DNA of 64,000 nucleotides. Origin: Domibacillus tundrae (GTDB lineage Bacteria > Bacillota > Bacilli > Bacillales > Domibacillaceae). Below, one piece after another: positions 54,801 through 63,211 of this stretch (position 1 is its first letter; every line of letters starts with the position of its first letter). The notes beneath the pieces were generated by a model. The model was not told where the DNA came from, searched no databases, and was given only the letters and a program-made list of their open reading frames with translations. The translations under genes were made by a program, and so were the position numbers. The DNA is taken from contig NZ_LAJA01000014.1 of assembly GCF_000970675.1 (NCBI RefSeq), positions 205,758-269,757 on the forward strand. The letters run 5' to 3'.

Positions 54801-54838
54801 AACAACATCCCGGCGTTTGACCGGGATGTTGTTTTTAA
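54801..54838. terminator. Hairpin at the 3' end of the first Rpn-tail gene
   Basis: Perfect 13-bp stem AACAACATCCCGG (54801-54813) / 54821-54833 with 7-base loop. T5 on the plus side; it lies immediately after the minus-strand stop codon. Confidence 0.65.
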
Positions 54839-55509
54839 AGCTCTTTGGTTAGTTCTTGATATTCTTCATCTGTATAAAAGCGGAAAAAGTATCGTATGTC
54901 TTTTTCTGGCTCATAATTTATCTCGCGCAGTCTTCGAATTATGTCCTGGTGCCTCGTGCGGGTGAATTGCTTTGCTGCTTTTAGTATAAGTCGAGTCGCT
55001 ATGCCTTGCGTAGAGACTTCTTCTTCCGGCGCCTCTTGGATTTCTTGGACAATTTCTTGAACGAGCGATTTCTCGAAACGTGTCTCTTCCATTATCTCCT
55101 GGACAGTTTTCCCATTTCTATAAAGCGGAAAAACCTCAAAGACACGGCCATTTATTCCTTTTCTCATCGAATCAAAAAGTTCCATGCCGCTTTCATTTAT
55201 ATAATGGAAATATATCCCGGCGTACAATTTTTCTGCTCGTTTTCTTCGTGCTTCTTCATCGAGGATAGCTATTCCTCTGCTAAACTGCTCTGCCATAGCG
55301 TTTTCTGAAATAGAAAAGAACGCGTCCATAATTTTTGATACATGCGCACCCTTTAAGCCTGTCTTTCGGCTGATTTCCGATGCTGTTTTTCCTTCTCTGG
55401 TGAGGTCGATAGCAAAAAGGATGGATTCAAACACTTCTTCTTGCAGTTCTTTATCACGCTCTTCATGAAGCTCCCTAAGAAGTCTTCGGTTCTCAGCTAG
55501 GTCACCCAT
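54835..55509 (-). CDS. Rpn-tail-like protein (stand-alone C-terminal type)
   Basis: A 224-residue cytoplasmic, charged, helical protein beginning M-G-D-L-A-E-N-R-R-L-L. In Bacillaceae this motif normally follows the PD-(D/E)XK nuclease domain of Rpn (recombination-promoting nuclease/putative transposase) proteins; here that domain is absent. Two internal copies of a helix-turn-helix-like stretch are seen (T-A-S-E-I-S-R-K-T-G-L and T-V-Q-E-I-M-E-E-T-R-F). GGAGGTATTG lies before the ATG at 55509; the frame is open 15 codons further upstream without a better site. Confidence 0.6.
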   Translation of the reverse strand: MGDLAENRRLLRELHEERDKELQEEVFESILFAIDLTREGKTASEISRKTGLKGAHVSKIMDAFFSISENAMAEQFSRGIAILDEEARRKRAEKLYAGIYFHYINESGMELFDSMRKGINGRVFEVFPLYRNGKTVQEIMEETRFEKSLVQEIVQEIQEAPEEEVSTQGIATRLILKAAKQFTRTRHQDIIRRLREINYEPEKDIRYFFRFYTDEEYQELTKEL

Positions 55510-55617
55510 TTTCAATACCTCCACATTTGTTTTAGCGATTGGATGGGGCGGCAAACAGGTTGTAGACAGTCCTGTGTAAGAGCCTGACGACCCTTGGGTT
55601 ACGGTGGGATGCTGCCC

Positions 55618-55821
55618 TTAAATATCTTTGGTTATGCTTTGATATTCTGCCTCTGTGATTTCGGGAAAAACTTCGCGTATGGTCTTTTCCGGTACATTCA
55701 TTTTCACCAGTCTTCTTATTACATTTTGTCTTTCTTCTCTTATCGCATCTTGTACCACTATTGAGAAATATTCATCTTGAAATTTCTTAAGCATCTTTCG
55801 GTTCTCGGCTAGGTCACCCAT
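55618..55821 (-). CDS. Short Rpn-tail-like paralogue
   Basis: A 67-residue protein starting M-G-D-L-A-E-N-R-K-M-L and ending E-Y-Q-S-I-T-K-D-I, parallel to the first and last residues of the neighbour at 54835-55509 (E-Y-Q-E-L-T-K-E-L). GGGGGGTATG ribosome site. It is a minimal version of the same tail, with one helix-turn-helix-like unit (V-P-E-K-T-I-R-E-V-F). 55822-56016 upstream has no other gene. Confidence 0.6.
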   Translation of the reverse strand: MGDLAENRKMLKKFQDEYFSIVVQDAIREERQNVIRRLVKMNVPEKTIREVFPEITEAEYQSITKDI

Positions 55822-56016
55822 TTTACATACCCCCCACTCGCATTATTTTGATTCAGCTACAGACAAAGGGAGAAGCAAAGTTATTATTTCTTTATTATAA
55901 CGCCTTTAATTAAAACAATTTAACAATAAATAAAAGAGAAGCCTAAGGCTCCTCTTTATCTCTTAGAGTGGAGGAAGCCATTGAACTGTTAAATGAAATA
56001 TATTGAAATCTAAGAT

Positions 56017-56045
56017 TTGATAATAAGGTTTCTGAATTGTATAAT
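56017..56045 (+). promoter_or_regulatory. Promoter of the CBASS operon
   Basis: TTGATA (56017-56022), 17-base spacer, consensus TATAAT (56040-56045), 78 bases before the first gene. Confidence 0.75.
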
Positions 56046-56122
56046 AAATTTGTCGATAACCGAATGTTTGTTTTGTTTAGAATTGTTTTAATTTCGCATT
56101 TAGTAAAGAAAAGGGGTATTTT

Positions 56123-57175
56123 ATGGCGAATTTACAATCCGAATTTATTAGTTTTCATGATGCAATTAGGCTCGATTATGATGACAATAAAGAATTGAGG
56201 GAAAAACGTGACGAGCTAATGGATATCTTAAAGGAACATATATCGGATGACGCTGGTTCATACAGTAGATTCCATCAAGGAAGTTATGCCATGTACACGG
56301 GTATCAAGTCTTTAGATGGGGGAGACTATGATATTGATGTTGGCATCATTTTTCATGTGAACAAAGAGGATTATCCAAACCCTGTAACGGTAAAAAAATG
56401 GGTCTATAATGCTCTTTGTGAAAAATACAATAATGTAGAAATGAAAAAGCCCTGTGTAACGGTTAAGTTTGAATCTGAAAATGAAGGCGATAGAAATTAC
56501 CATGTTGATTTTGCAGTTTATATTGATGGAAAAGACAGTAATGACACTATCCATCATGCAAAAGGAAAATTGCACAGTACTTCAGAGGAACGTTGCTGGG
56601 ATGAAGCAGACCCAAAAGAATTGGTAAATAAAATTAAGAATCATAGTTCCGATGCTAAAGATAGAGAACAGTTTAGGCGCATTATTCGTTATTTGAAGCG
56701 TTGGAAAGACATTAAATTTAAAGGACAGGTTAATCGACCGTCTGGTATCGGTTTAACAGTGGCAGGATTGACTTATTTTGAGTCCGTCTATACACAAGAT
56801 TATTTCTCTGGCTCTGACACAAGGTATTATAACGATTTAGATGCCTTGGAAAAATTTGTTCAAAATATGATATATGGGTTTAGATATGTTTGGAATAGTG
56901 AAACTGCTGTTTCAGAAGAAAGACTTCGAGTGGAACTTCCTACTCCAACATACAATGATATATATGAAAAAATGAGCGCTGGACAAATGAGCAGTTTTAA
57001 AGAAAAACTACAAAATTTTCTGGATAAAATTCGGGAGGCACAAGAAGAAACAGACCCCGTAGAGGCCGCAAAAATTATGAAAAAAGAATTTGGGGATGAT
57101 TTTCCCGTTCCAGAAGAGTCAGCAACGGCAGAACGAAAAGGGGCCCCTATCCTTTCAGACACATCATCAGCTTGA
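56123..57175 (+). CDS. cdn: CBASS CD-NTase (cyclic oligonucleotide synthase)
   Basis: A 350-residue cGAS/DncV-like nucleotidyltransferase that makes a cyclic oligonucleotide signal on phage infection. Active site: G-S (53-54) in H-Q-G-S-Y-A-M, then Asp70 and Asp72 in Y-D-I-D-V-G, and third Asp129 in H-V-D-F-A. The C-terminus is a disordered acidic tail ending in S-S-A; a small terminal residue fits the substrate of Cap2, which joins the CD-NTase C-terminus to a target. The clade (C, D or G) and the product cannot be read by eye. AAAAGGGGT ribosome site; first gene of a four-gene operon. Confidence 0.93.
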   Translation: MANLQSEFISFHDAIRLDYDDNKELREKRDELMDILKEHISDDAGSYSRFHQGSYAMYTGIKSLDGGDYDIDVGIIFHVNKEDYPNPVTVKKWVYNALCEKYNNVEMKKPCVTVKFESENEGDRNYHVDFAVYIDGKDSNDTIHHAKGKLHSTSEERCWDEADPKELVNKIKNHSSDAKDREQFRRIIRYLKRWKDIKFKGQVNRPSGIGLTVAGLTYFESVYTQDYFSGSDTRYYNDLDALEKFVQNMIYGFRYVWNSETAVSEERLRVELPTPTYNDIYEKMSAGQMSSFKEKLQNFLDKIREAQEETDPVEAAKIMKKEFGDDFPVPEESATAERKGAPILSDTSSA

Positions 57176-57184
57176 GGTGAATGC

Positions 57185-58990
57185 ATGCTAAAACAACAAG
57201 ATAAAGAAAACTACTTTGGACTTGAAGGGTTGTTGTCTTCGTTAAAGCAAATATCTTCTATTCATTCAAGCAACAGAGGACCCTTTCAAGCTGTGTTTGA
57301 AGGGGTTCATGATGTTGAAGGAAAAGAAGTTATCATTCAAGTAGCATTACCGGAGCGCTTTCCAACTGAAAAACCGATGCTATTTTTAAAAGACCCTAAA
57401 AGTTTAGGCTTTTTGCCACACTTAGAAAAAGATGGGTTTATTTGTTATTCTCATGATGAGGGGTTATTATTGGACGAAAGCAACCCCTCTGGTATTGTAA
57501 AAGAAGCATTTAAACGGGCGGATAAAACGTTAAAAGATGGATTAAACCAAGAAAATGATGACGAATTTTTAAATGAGTTCGAGGTTCTTTGGTCCAGACA
57601 AGAAAATAAGAGAGAAGTTGACTGCTTATTTTCTCCTGGTGATACTTTTGAGGAAGTACGTGTGTTATTGGATGAGTCATCTAATAAAACTATCATTGTT
57701 AATAAACAGGATGAAAAGACAAGCAGGCATTTGAATGTATTTTATAAAAGGAATGTAGAAAAGGAATTTTCTCTGTATAAAGGCATACATATTCCATTCA
57801 GAAAAAATTCAAAGGTAAAACCACCGACTTACTGGAGTTTTTGGTCAATGAAGCAATTAAGGGAAATTGTATCCCGTAATATTACCAGCTCTACGAAAAA
57901 ACAACTTCAATCTCATTTGGCTAAAATGAAAATAAAGAATCAGGATAAACTCTTCCTTTTCTTCTCTATACCTATACGAGAGGGAGAACGTGTATTTTTT
58001 GGTGTTCTTCTTGAAAATTTCAAACGAAAAAAACACCTTAAAACGCCTTATCCTTTTAGCCATCCACTTAAGAAAATTCAATGTTCTTTCTCAATGATTC
58101 CATTATCGGTAAAACGGCACAACCAAGAATATCTTTTAAATAGAACTCAAGGCCAAAATCAGTTAATGGGGAAAAAAGCTGTACTGTTGGGGCTGGGTTC
58201 CTTGGGAAGTAGAATTGCGATGGAGTTAGCAAGAGCTGGGGTCACTTCCTTTTTATTTGTGGATAACGATGTTATAGATATAGATAATATTTATCGTCAC
58301 GAATTAGGGGGGAACAGTTTATATGTCCGCTCAAACGATAAGTACTTTAAAATGTCAAAAACAGAAGCAATGAAAAGAAAGTTATTGGAACAATTCCCGT
58401 CTTTAGATATTGATTACGAAATGACTGATGTGTTAGAACTTTCAGAAGAAGAAAAACAGAACATTTTAAATTCGGATATTATTATTTCCGCTTTAGGTTC
58501 GTCTACAGTTGAATTGGCACTAAACAAGGAGTTTTACGGCAGAAAAGATTCTCCGCCGGTTCTTTATACTTGGATAGACCCAATGGGTTTAGGTGGCCAT
58601 GCGTTGCTTACTAACAATAAAAGCAAAAAAGGGTGCTTTCGATGTTTATTTACACACATTCAAGACAATAGCATTCTAATCCCTAATAGGGCTTCTTTTG
58701 CGGCTCCGAATGAAGTGTTTATAAAAACAATAGCTGGATGTGATTCTGTGTTTACTCCTTACGGGTCGCTTGATGCTTTACAAACTGCCGTCTTAGCAAG
58801 TCGTCTGGCAGTTAAATCACTTCAGGGAAAAGAAATCGGAAATCCGCTTCTTTCTTGGAAAGGGGAAGCAGATGATGTATTGGCTTATGGAAAAGCAGTA
58901 AGTACAAGATATTCATTTACAACTGAGCAGCTATATGAAAGCAGATATAAATATCAAGTTGAAAACTGTCCTGTTTGTGGAAGCGGGTGA
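57185..58990 (+). CDS. cap2: CBASS Cap2: fused E2-E1 ubiquitin-like transfer enzyme
   Basis: A 601-residue protein. The E2-like domain (about 1-150) has P-E-R-F-P-T-E-K-P and Cys88 in D-G-F-I-C-Y-S-H. A linker domain follows to about 325, then a ThiF/E1 adenylation domain with G-L-G-S-L-G (336-341) and D-N-D-x-I-D. Cys484, Cys487, Cys595 and Cys598 form a probable zinc site, and Cys519 (A-G-C-D-S-V-F-T-P) is the candidate E1 cysteine. In known type II systems it primes the CD-NTase by conjugating its C-terminus. GAGGTG ribosome site, 9 bases after cdn. Confidence 0.93.
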   Translation: MLKQQDKENYFGLEGLLSSLKQISSIHSSNRGPFQAVFEGVHDVEGKEVIIQVALPERFPTEKPMLFLKDPKSLGFLPHLEKDGFICYSHDEGLLLDESNPSGIVKEAFKRADKTLKDGLNQENDDEFLNEFEVLWSRQENKREVDCLFSPGDTFEEVRVLLDESSNKTIIVNKQDEKTSRHLNVFYKRNVEKEFSLYKGIHIPFRKNSKVKPPTYWSFWSMKQLREIVSRNITSSTKKQLQSHLAKMKIKNQDKLFLFFSIPIREGERVFFGVLLENFKRKKHLKTPYPFSHPLKKIQCSFSMIPLSVKRHNQEYLLNRTQGQNQLMGKKAVLLGLGSLGSRIAMELARAGVTSFLFVDNDVIDIDNIYRHELGGNSLYVRSNDKYFKMSKTEAMKRKLLEQFPSLDIDYEMTDVLELSEEEKQNILNSDIIISALGSSTVELALNKEFYGRKDSPPVLYTWIDPMGLGGHALLTNNKSKKGCFRCLFTHIQDNSILIPNRASFAAPNEVFIKTIAGCDSVFTPYGSLDALQTAVLASRLAVKSLQGKEIGNPLLSWKGEADDVLAYGKAVSTRYSFTTEQLYESRYKYQVENCPVCGSG

Positions 58991-58994
58991 AAAG

Positions 58995-59465
58995 ATGAAA
59001 TACAAGTTGGCCTCACAGGGAATAATTAAATTAAGTGATGCTGTCCTTTCAGTTTTTAATGAGTACCGTCAACTAGAAAAAGGCGATGCAGAAGCGGGAG
59101 GCACTTTATTAGGACGTTTTATTCTCGAATCCTCTGATATAGTAATTGACAAAGTTACTGTTCCAATGGAAAGGGACATTCGAAAACGATGTTATTTTAA
59201 AAGAAATAGAGAGGACCACCAAAAAGTCGTTTACTCTATATGGGAAGAAAGCCGGGGAACCTGCAACTATCTAGGTGAGTGGCACACTCATCCAGAGCCT
59301 CACCCTACTCCATCAAGCCATGATTTAAAAGAGTGGGAGAAGGTTCTTGAAAATACTGTTTATGATGCAGAAGAGTTGTTCTTTCTTATTATTGGAACAA
59401 AATCTATTGGTGTATGGGTTGGAAACAAAGCTAGTTTAAAAATAAAAAAACTGACAAGGTGTTGA
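58995..59465 (+). CDS. cap3: CBASS Cap3: JAMM/JAB deconjugating peptidase
   Basis: A 156-residue zinc isopeptidase. Catalytic Glu33 (A-E-A-G-G-T-L-L-G) and the JAMM motif H-T-H-P (His97, His99) followed by ten residues and Asp110. It removes the conjugate made by Cap2. The ATG at 58995 directly follows the Cap2 stop with GCGGGTGAAAAG ahead; a longer in-frame start lies inside cap2 and would add residues unlike the family. Confidence 0.92.
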   Translation: MKYKLASQGIIKLSDAVLSVFNEYRQLEKGDAEAGGTLLGRFILESSDIVIDKVTVPMERDIRKRCYFKRNREDHQKVVYSIWEESRGTCNYLGEWHTHPEPHPTPSSHDLKEWEKVLENTVYDAEELFFLIIGTKSIGVWVGNKASLKIKKLTRC

Positions 59466-59469
59466 TGAT

Positions 59470-60579
59470 ATGAGCCGAGATGCATTTAAATTATCTACAG
59501 CAGATGACAGAGACTTGTGGGTTAAAAGTGGCGGGTTGTGTGCAAAATGTAAAAAGCCATTAATATTAAATGATATTGAGAAAAAAGTCAGTATTGGAGA
59601 AAGAGCCCATATTATTGGAAAAGGAACAGGCAAAAACGCACCTAGAAGGGAATATGCAGAAGAATACGGTATTAATGAGGAAAATATAGATTCAATTGAA
59701 AATCTTATGCTCATGTGCAGCGCCTGTCACCATACGATTGACACGAATGTCAAAGCCTATCCGCCGGATGATTTGTTCGAAATGAAAAAAAGACATGAAG
59801 AATGGGTGGCAAAGCGTCTCGCTCAAAATAACCAGGCCATAGCAGTTTTGCACAAAAGAAAAAACAGTATTCCGGTTGATTCTATTCTTCTTGCGGATGA
59901 AATTGATATTGCTTTATTAGATGCGGTTTCTCTTCAAGATGAAATGACGGACTTTTCTCTAGAGGGATGGGAGCAAGCAAAGCGTGACAATGAAGAATTC
60001 TTTAAAAAAATTCTAAAAACCAAAGGGCAATACCCTGGTACTAAGCTTTGTATTTTTTCTTTATCCCCTATTCCATTGTTAATACATTTAGGAAAATTAA
60101 TATCAGATACTATTGGAGTCGTAGTATATCAATTTGACAGAGATACTCAACAATGGTGTTTAGAAGATAAAAACCCGCTTGGAAAACGCCATATTCCTAA
60201 GGCTACATTGCCGGCAGGAAAATTGAATGAAACTTTAGTTGTTACAATTCAGGTAAGTGGAGTAATTAGGGAAGAAGATGTAAAACAAGCCATTGGTTCA
60301 TCAAATTACGATTTATTAGATATCAGCATAGATAACCCGAAATTAAATTCAGTATTATATAAAGAAGATATAGAGGAAATTAGAAAACTCTTCCGTGAAA
60401 AGCTATACTGGCTAAACAACCATAATCGATACAATGAAATACATTTATTCTACTTCGGGCCTGCAGGTCTTGCGGTTGAAATTGGTCGGTCCATAAATGA
60501 AAGTATGCTTCCAGAAATTTATTTATATCAATATGGCGATAGGGGAAAACAAAAATATATAAAAACAATAAAAATTTAA
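59470..60579 (+). CDS. cap5: CBASS effector Cap5: HNH endonuclease with SAVED sensor domain
   Basis: A 369-residue effector. The HNH nuclease domain (about 10-110) has zinc cysteines C-A-K-C (24, 27) and C-S-A-C-H-H (83-88), catalytic His47 in R-A-H-I-I-G, and Asn78. The C-terminal SAVED domain (about 150-365) ends with H-L-F-Y-F-G-P-A-G-L-A-V-E-I-G-R-S, the ligand-binding signature. In characterised Cap5 proteins binding of the cyclic nucleotide drives tetramers that degrade DNA. AAGGTG ribosome site; last gene of the operon, 4 bases after cap3. Confidence 0.93.
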   Translation: MSRDAFKLSTADDRDLWVKSGGLCAKCKKPLILNDIEKKVSIGERAHIIGKGTGKNAPRREYAEEYGINEENIDSIENLMLMCSACHHTIDTNVKAYPPDDLFEMKKRHEEWVAKRLAQNNQAIAVLHKRKNSIPVDSILLADEIDIALLDAVSLQDEMTDFSLEGWEQAKRDNEEFFKKILKTKGQYPGTKLCIFSLSPIPLLIHLGKLISDTIGVVVYQFDRDTQQWCLEDKNPLGKRHIPKATLPAGKLNETLVVTIQVSGVIREEDVKQAIGSSNYDLLDISIDNPKLNSVLYKEDIEEIRKLFREKLYWLNNHNRYNEIHLFYFGPAGLAVEIGRSINESMLPEIYLYQYGDRGKQKYIKTIKI

Positions 60580-60628
60580 CGGCGTAAAAATTTGTTTTAA
60601 AAGAACCCGAAAAGTAAACTTGTTTAAC

Positions 60629-60656
60629 GTTAGAAATATTACGTCTAACATTTTTT
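60629..60656 (+). terminator. CBASS operon terminator
   Basis: GTTAGA (60629-60634) / TCTAAC (60644-60649), then six T. Confidence 0.65.
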
Positions 60657-60792
60657 ATATCAACTCTTTGGAAGAAAGAGCCAGACTTTTTCAAGTAATT
60701 AAATATCCGGAATAAACAAATGTAAATTGATGAATCCCTAAATGAGTTGTTTAGATGCGTACATGGCAACAGATTTGCTATCGAAAACCTGG

Positions 60793-61116
60793 TTGGATGT
60801 CCGTTCAATGTCGCTTCCTATGCGCTATTAACCCATCTAATTGCACACGAATGTGGTTTAGAGCCAGGGGAATTTGTTCACAGCATTGGGGATGCCCATA
60901 TTTACTCTAACCATCTTGAGCAAGTAAAAGAGCAGTTATCGCGCGAACCGAGGGAATTACCGACTCTTACGATTAATCCAGAGAAGAAGTCATTATTTGA
61001 TATTGAATTAGAAGACCTGAAAATTGAAGGATACAAACCCGCATCCAGCTATTAAAGCTCCAATTGCGGTGTGATGACTGAGAAGGCAGAACATGCTCTA
61101 TGTTCTGCCTTTTTTG
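60793..61116 (+). pseudogene. thyA 3' fragment (right copy of the island-flanking repeat)
   Basis: Encodes the last third of thymidylate synthase from [10 protein letters not shown] onward, 85 residues matching ThyA with few changes (T/S, K/T, S/P, T/K). One inserted base near 61035 shifts the last codons (Y-K-P-A-S-S-Y instead of Y-N-P-H-P-S-I). The thyA terminator is also repeated (61083-61111). No start codon, active-site Cys or 5' part; nonfunctional. Confidence 0.9.
61083..61116 (+). terminator. Duplicate thyA terminator
   Basis: AAGGCAGAACAT (61083-61094) / ATGTTCTGCCTT (61100-61111), T run. Confidence 0.85.
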
Positions 61117-61867
61117 TGTTTGAAGATAGATACATAAAATACATCCGAAGTTAATTATTTGGTAAATACAATCAATTTAAGGAGGTTAAATGAAAAGAAA
61201 AATTAGGGATTTGTAGACATTACCTATTTTCATCATTTTTTATTTAATTTTCGGCTGTGTTAATTTTTAATATTGATAATTGGACAAAACAAAGGAAAAC
61301 CAAGATGCTAAGGTTTCCTTCAGCTTTGTTGTATTTGCAAATCATTTCTCTGTGATTTCACTAATTTTTTATTGAAAAATGGCTTTGTTAAACGCTGGGG
61401 TTGATTTTTCTCAGAATGCAGTAATTTAGGCAGTTGACCGAAACTGTTACACAAAAGGCTTTTCGATAACTGACTTAAAAGAAAGGCTCAAAAACATTTT
61501 AATTTTCTTGTTAAACCAATGGGGAGAGGTTAGCTTAATAAGAAAAACGGAGAAATGAAATCTAGAGTTACCACTTGTAAAATTTACCTTTATTTGTTAG
61601 GGTTAAGCATAGGAGATAGCTAGAAAGGGGATAAGATTTGAGATGTGGAAGAACTTGTAATGATTTGTAATTGGATATATTAGTATCTCGCTCTTTATTT
61701 AAGAGGGGTATTTGACTATCTACAATCTAACAAGGACTCTATGATTCGGACTCAACTCCTTTTTTGATAAAGGTTGGATGCTGTTTGTGTATCTGCCTTT
61801 TTATTTGAGAATAACTATATCTCCCGTTGACCTTATCAATATGTCCTTCATATGAAGGGGTATTTTA
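61117..61867. other. Gene-poor intergenic stretch
   Basis: No convincing gene in 750 bases. A strong AAGGAGGTTAA site precedes ATG 61190, but that frame meets TAG after eight codons and then reads a short hydrophobic tail. A hairpin (AAGGAAAACC with GGTTTCCTT, about 61290-61320) and AT-rich DNA make up the rest. Confidence 0.5.
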
Positions 61868-62641
61868 ATGAATCATTTAAAAGAAAAAATTGCTATTATT
61901 ACTGGAGCAAGTCGTGTTAAAGGTATCGGGGCGGCTATTTGTAGAGAGTTAGCCGAAACAGGGTATCATATATTTTTTACTTATTGGACTGATTATGATA
62001 AAGAAATGCCTTGGAGTATTGAATTAGACGAGCCAATGAAATTAAAAGAAGAATTAATACAAAAAGGTGTCAAGGCTTCCTGCATGGAACTAGACTTATC
62101 TAATCCTGATGCACCTCAACAACTGTTAAATGAAGTAATTGAGCAACTTGGTTATCCAGATATCCTAATTAATAATGCAGCATTCTCAACTAATACCGAC
62201 TATTCTAACCTAGCTGCAGAAGAATTAGACAAGCATTATATGATTAATATTCGTGCAACAACACTTTTAAGTATTCAATTTGCTCGAAAATTTGACAAGA
62301 AATCTGGAGGAAGAATTGTCAATCTTACTTCAGGTCAATTTCAAGGACCAATGCCTGGTGAATTAGCGTATGCAACTACAAAAGGGGCAGTCGATGCCCT
62401 AACAATTACATTGTCGGCGGAACTTGCCCCCTTGGGGATAACAGTCAATGCAGTAAATCCAGGACCAACTGATACAGGATGGATGACAGAAACAATAAAG
62501 AGTGACCTAAAACCGTTGTTTCCTTTCGGCAGGATAGGTGAACCAAGAGATGTTGCAAAAACGATTAAGTTTCTGGTGAGTAATGAAGCTGATTGGATTA
62601 CTGGCCAAATCATTCATTCCGAGGGTGGTTTTAGAAGATAA
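61868..62641 (+). CDS. Short-chain dehydrogenase/reductase
   Basis: A 257-residue Rossmann-fold oxidoreductase. Cofactor motif T-G-A-S-x3-G-I-G (13-21), structural N-N-A-A-F, catalytic Ser in L-T-S-G-Q and Y-A-T-T-K with Tyr and Lys, and N-P-G-P-T-D-T-G. The Ser-to-Gln context and length are like the FabG-related classical group. Substrate unknown. GAAGGGG ribosome site. Single gene; no partner evident. Confidence 0.85.
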   Translation: MNHLKEKIAIITGASRVKGIGAAICRELAETGYHIFFTYWTDYDKEMPWSIELDEPMKLKEELIQKGVKASCMELDLSNPDAPQQLLNEVIEQLGYPDILINNAAFSTNTDYSNLAAEELDKHYMINIRATTLLSIQFARKFDKKSGGRIVNLTSGQFQGPMPGELAYATTKGAVDALTITLSAELAPLGITVNAVNPGPTDTGWMTETIKSDLKPLFPFGRIGEPRDVAKTIKFLVSNEADWITGQIIHSEGGFRR

Positions 62642-62717
62642 ATTAAACAAAAAGTGCTTTAGTTTTTAGAGATTTTTATTGTTTTCTTAAACGCCCGTGT
62701 CAGAACGGGTTTCCTTA

Positions 62718-63081
62718 CATCATCTGTGGTGAAGTGCTTTTGCTTCATGAATGGCTAACAGGTGCGTTAGTTCAAGAAATACCAAACAAAGGACCAAAAA
62801 TGGTCCTTTTTCTTTTGATGAAGTATCAACATCATCGTTTACCACAGCCTAAAAAAAGATGGTTATTACTCAACAGTTCGTCCATAAGGGTCAGCTGCAC
62901 TAATCTTGGCTTAGACAGCAATTGACTGATACTGTTGAGTAAAAGGCTTACTTAAAAGAAGGCTCATCTAAGGATAATATAGATTTTCTTGTTTAACTCC
63001 CATGAAAGAATAATAAATATTTCATCATCTGTGGTGTTACGAAGTGAGGCATGGATGGCTAACGGGGGCAAGAGTTTAAGA
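62718..63081. repeat. Two dispersed intergenic repeats
   Basis: CATCATCTGTGGTG occurs at 62718-62731 and 63023-63036; in both, GAAGTG, then ATGGCTAACNGG follow, with similar spacing (copies end about 62779 and 63081). A weaker third copy ends in AACGGGGGC near 63928. No gene is seen in 62642-63211. Confidence 0.55.
62788..62812 (+). terminator. Terminator-like hairpin
   Basis: AAAGGACC (62788-62795) / GGTCCTTT (62802-62809) and T tail. Confidence 0.65.
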
Positions 63082-63211
63082 ACCGGCTACTGTTCCAGTC
63101 GGTCTTTGTTCTTCCTCAACTAACGAGCAGGTTTGTTGAAGAACAAAGTCGAAAATTTATTATAGTGTTCTCTTATGTTAGTACAATAAAATGAGTGAGG
63201 TCGGTTCTAAT

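Larger units (their letters stand above)
45970..60792. other. Putative genomic (defence) island inserted at thyA
   Basis: AT-rich DNA between the two thyA 3' copies. It carries a HEPN module, an IS110 element, small accessory genes and a type II CBASS operon, and breaks the thyA-dfrA order known from B. subtilis. No integrase is found inside it. Bounds are taken from the repeats. Confidence 0.7.

Noticed and set aside
62734..62925. 63-codon plus-strand frame
   Set aside because: It runs through the repeat unit and the terminator hairpin at 62788; no ribosome site.
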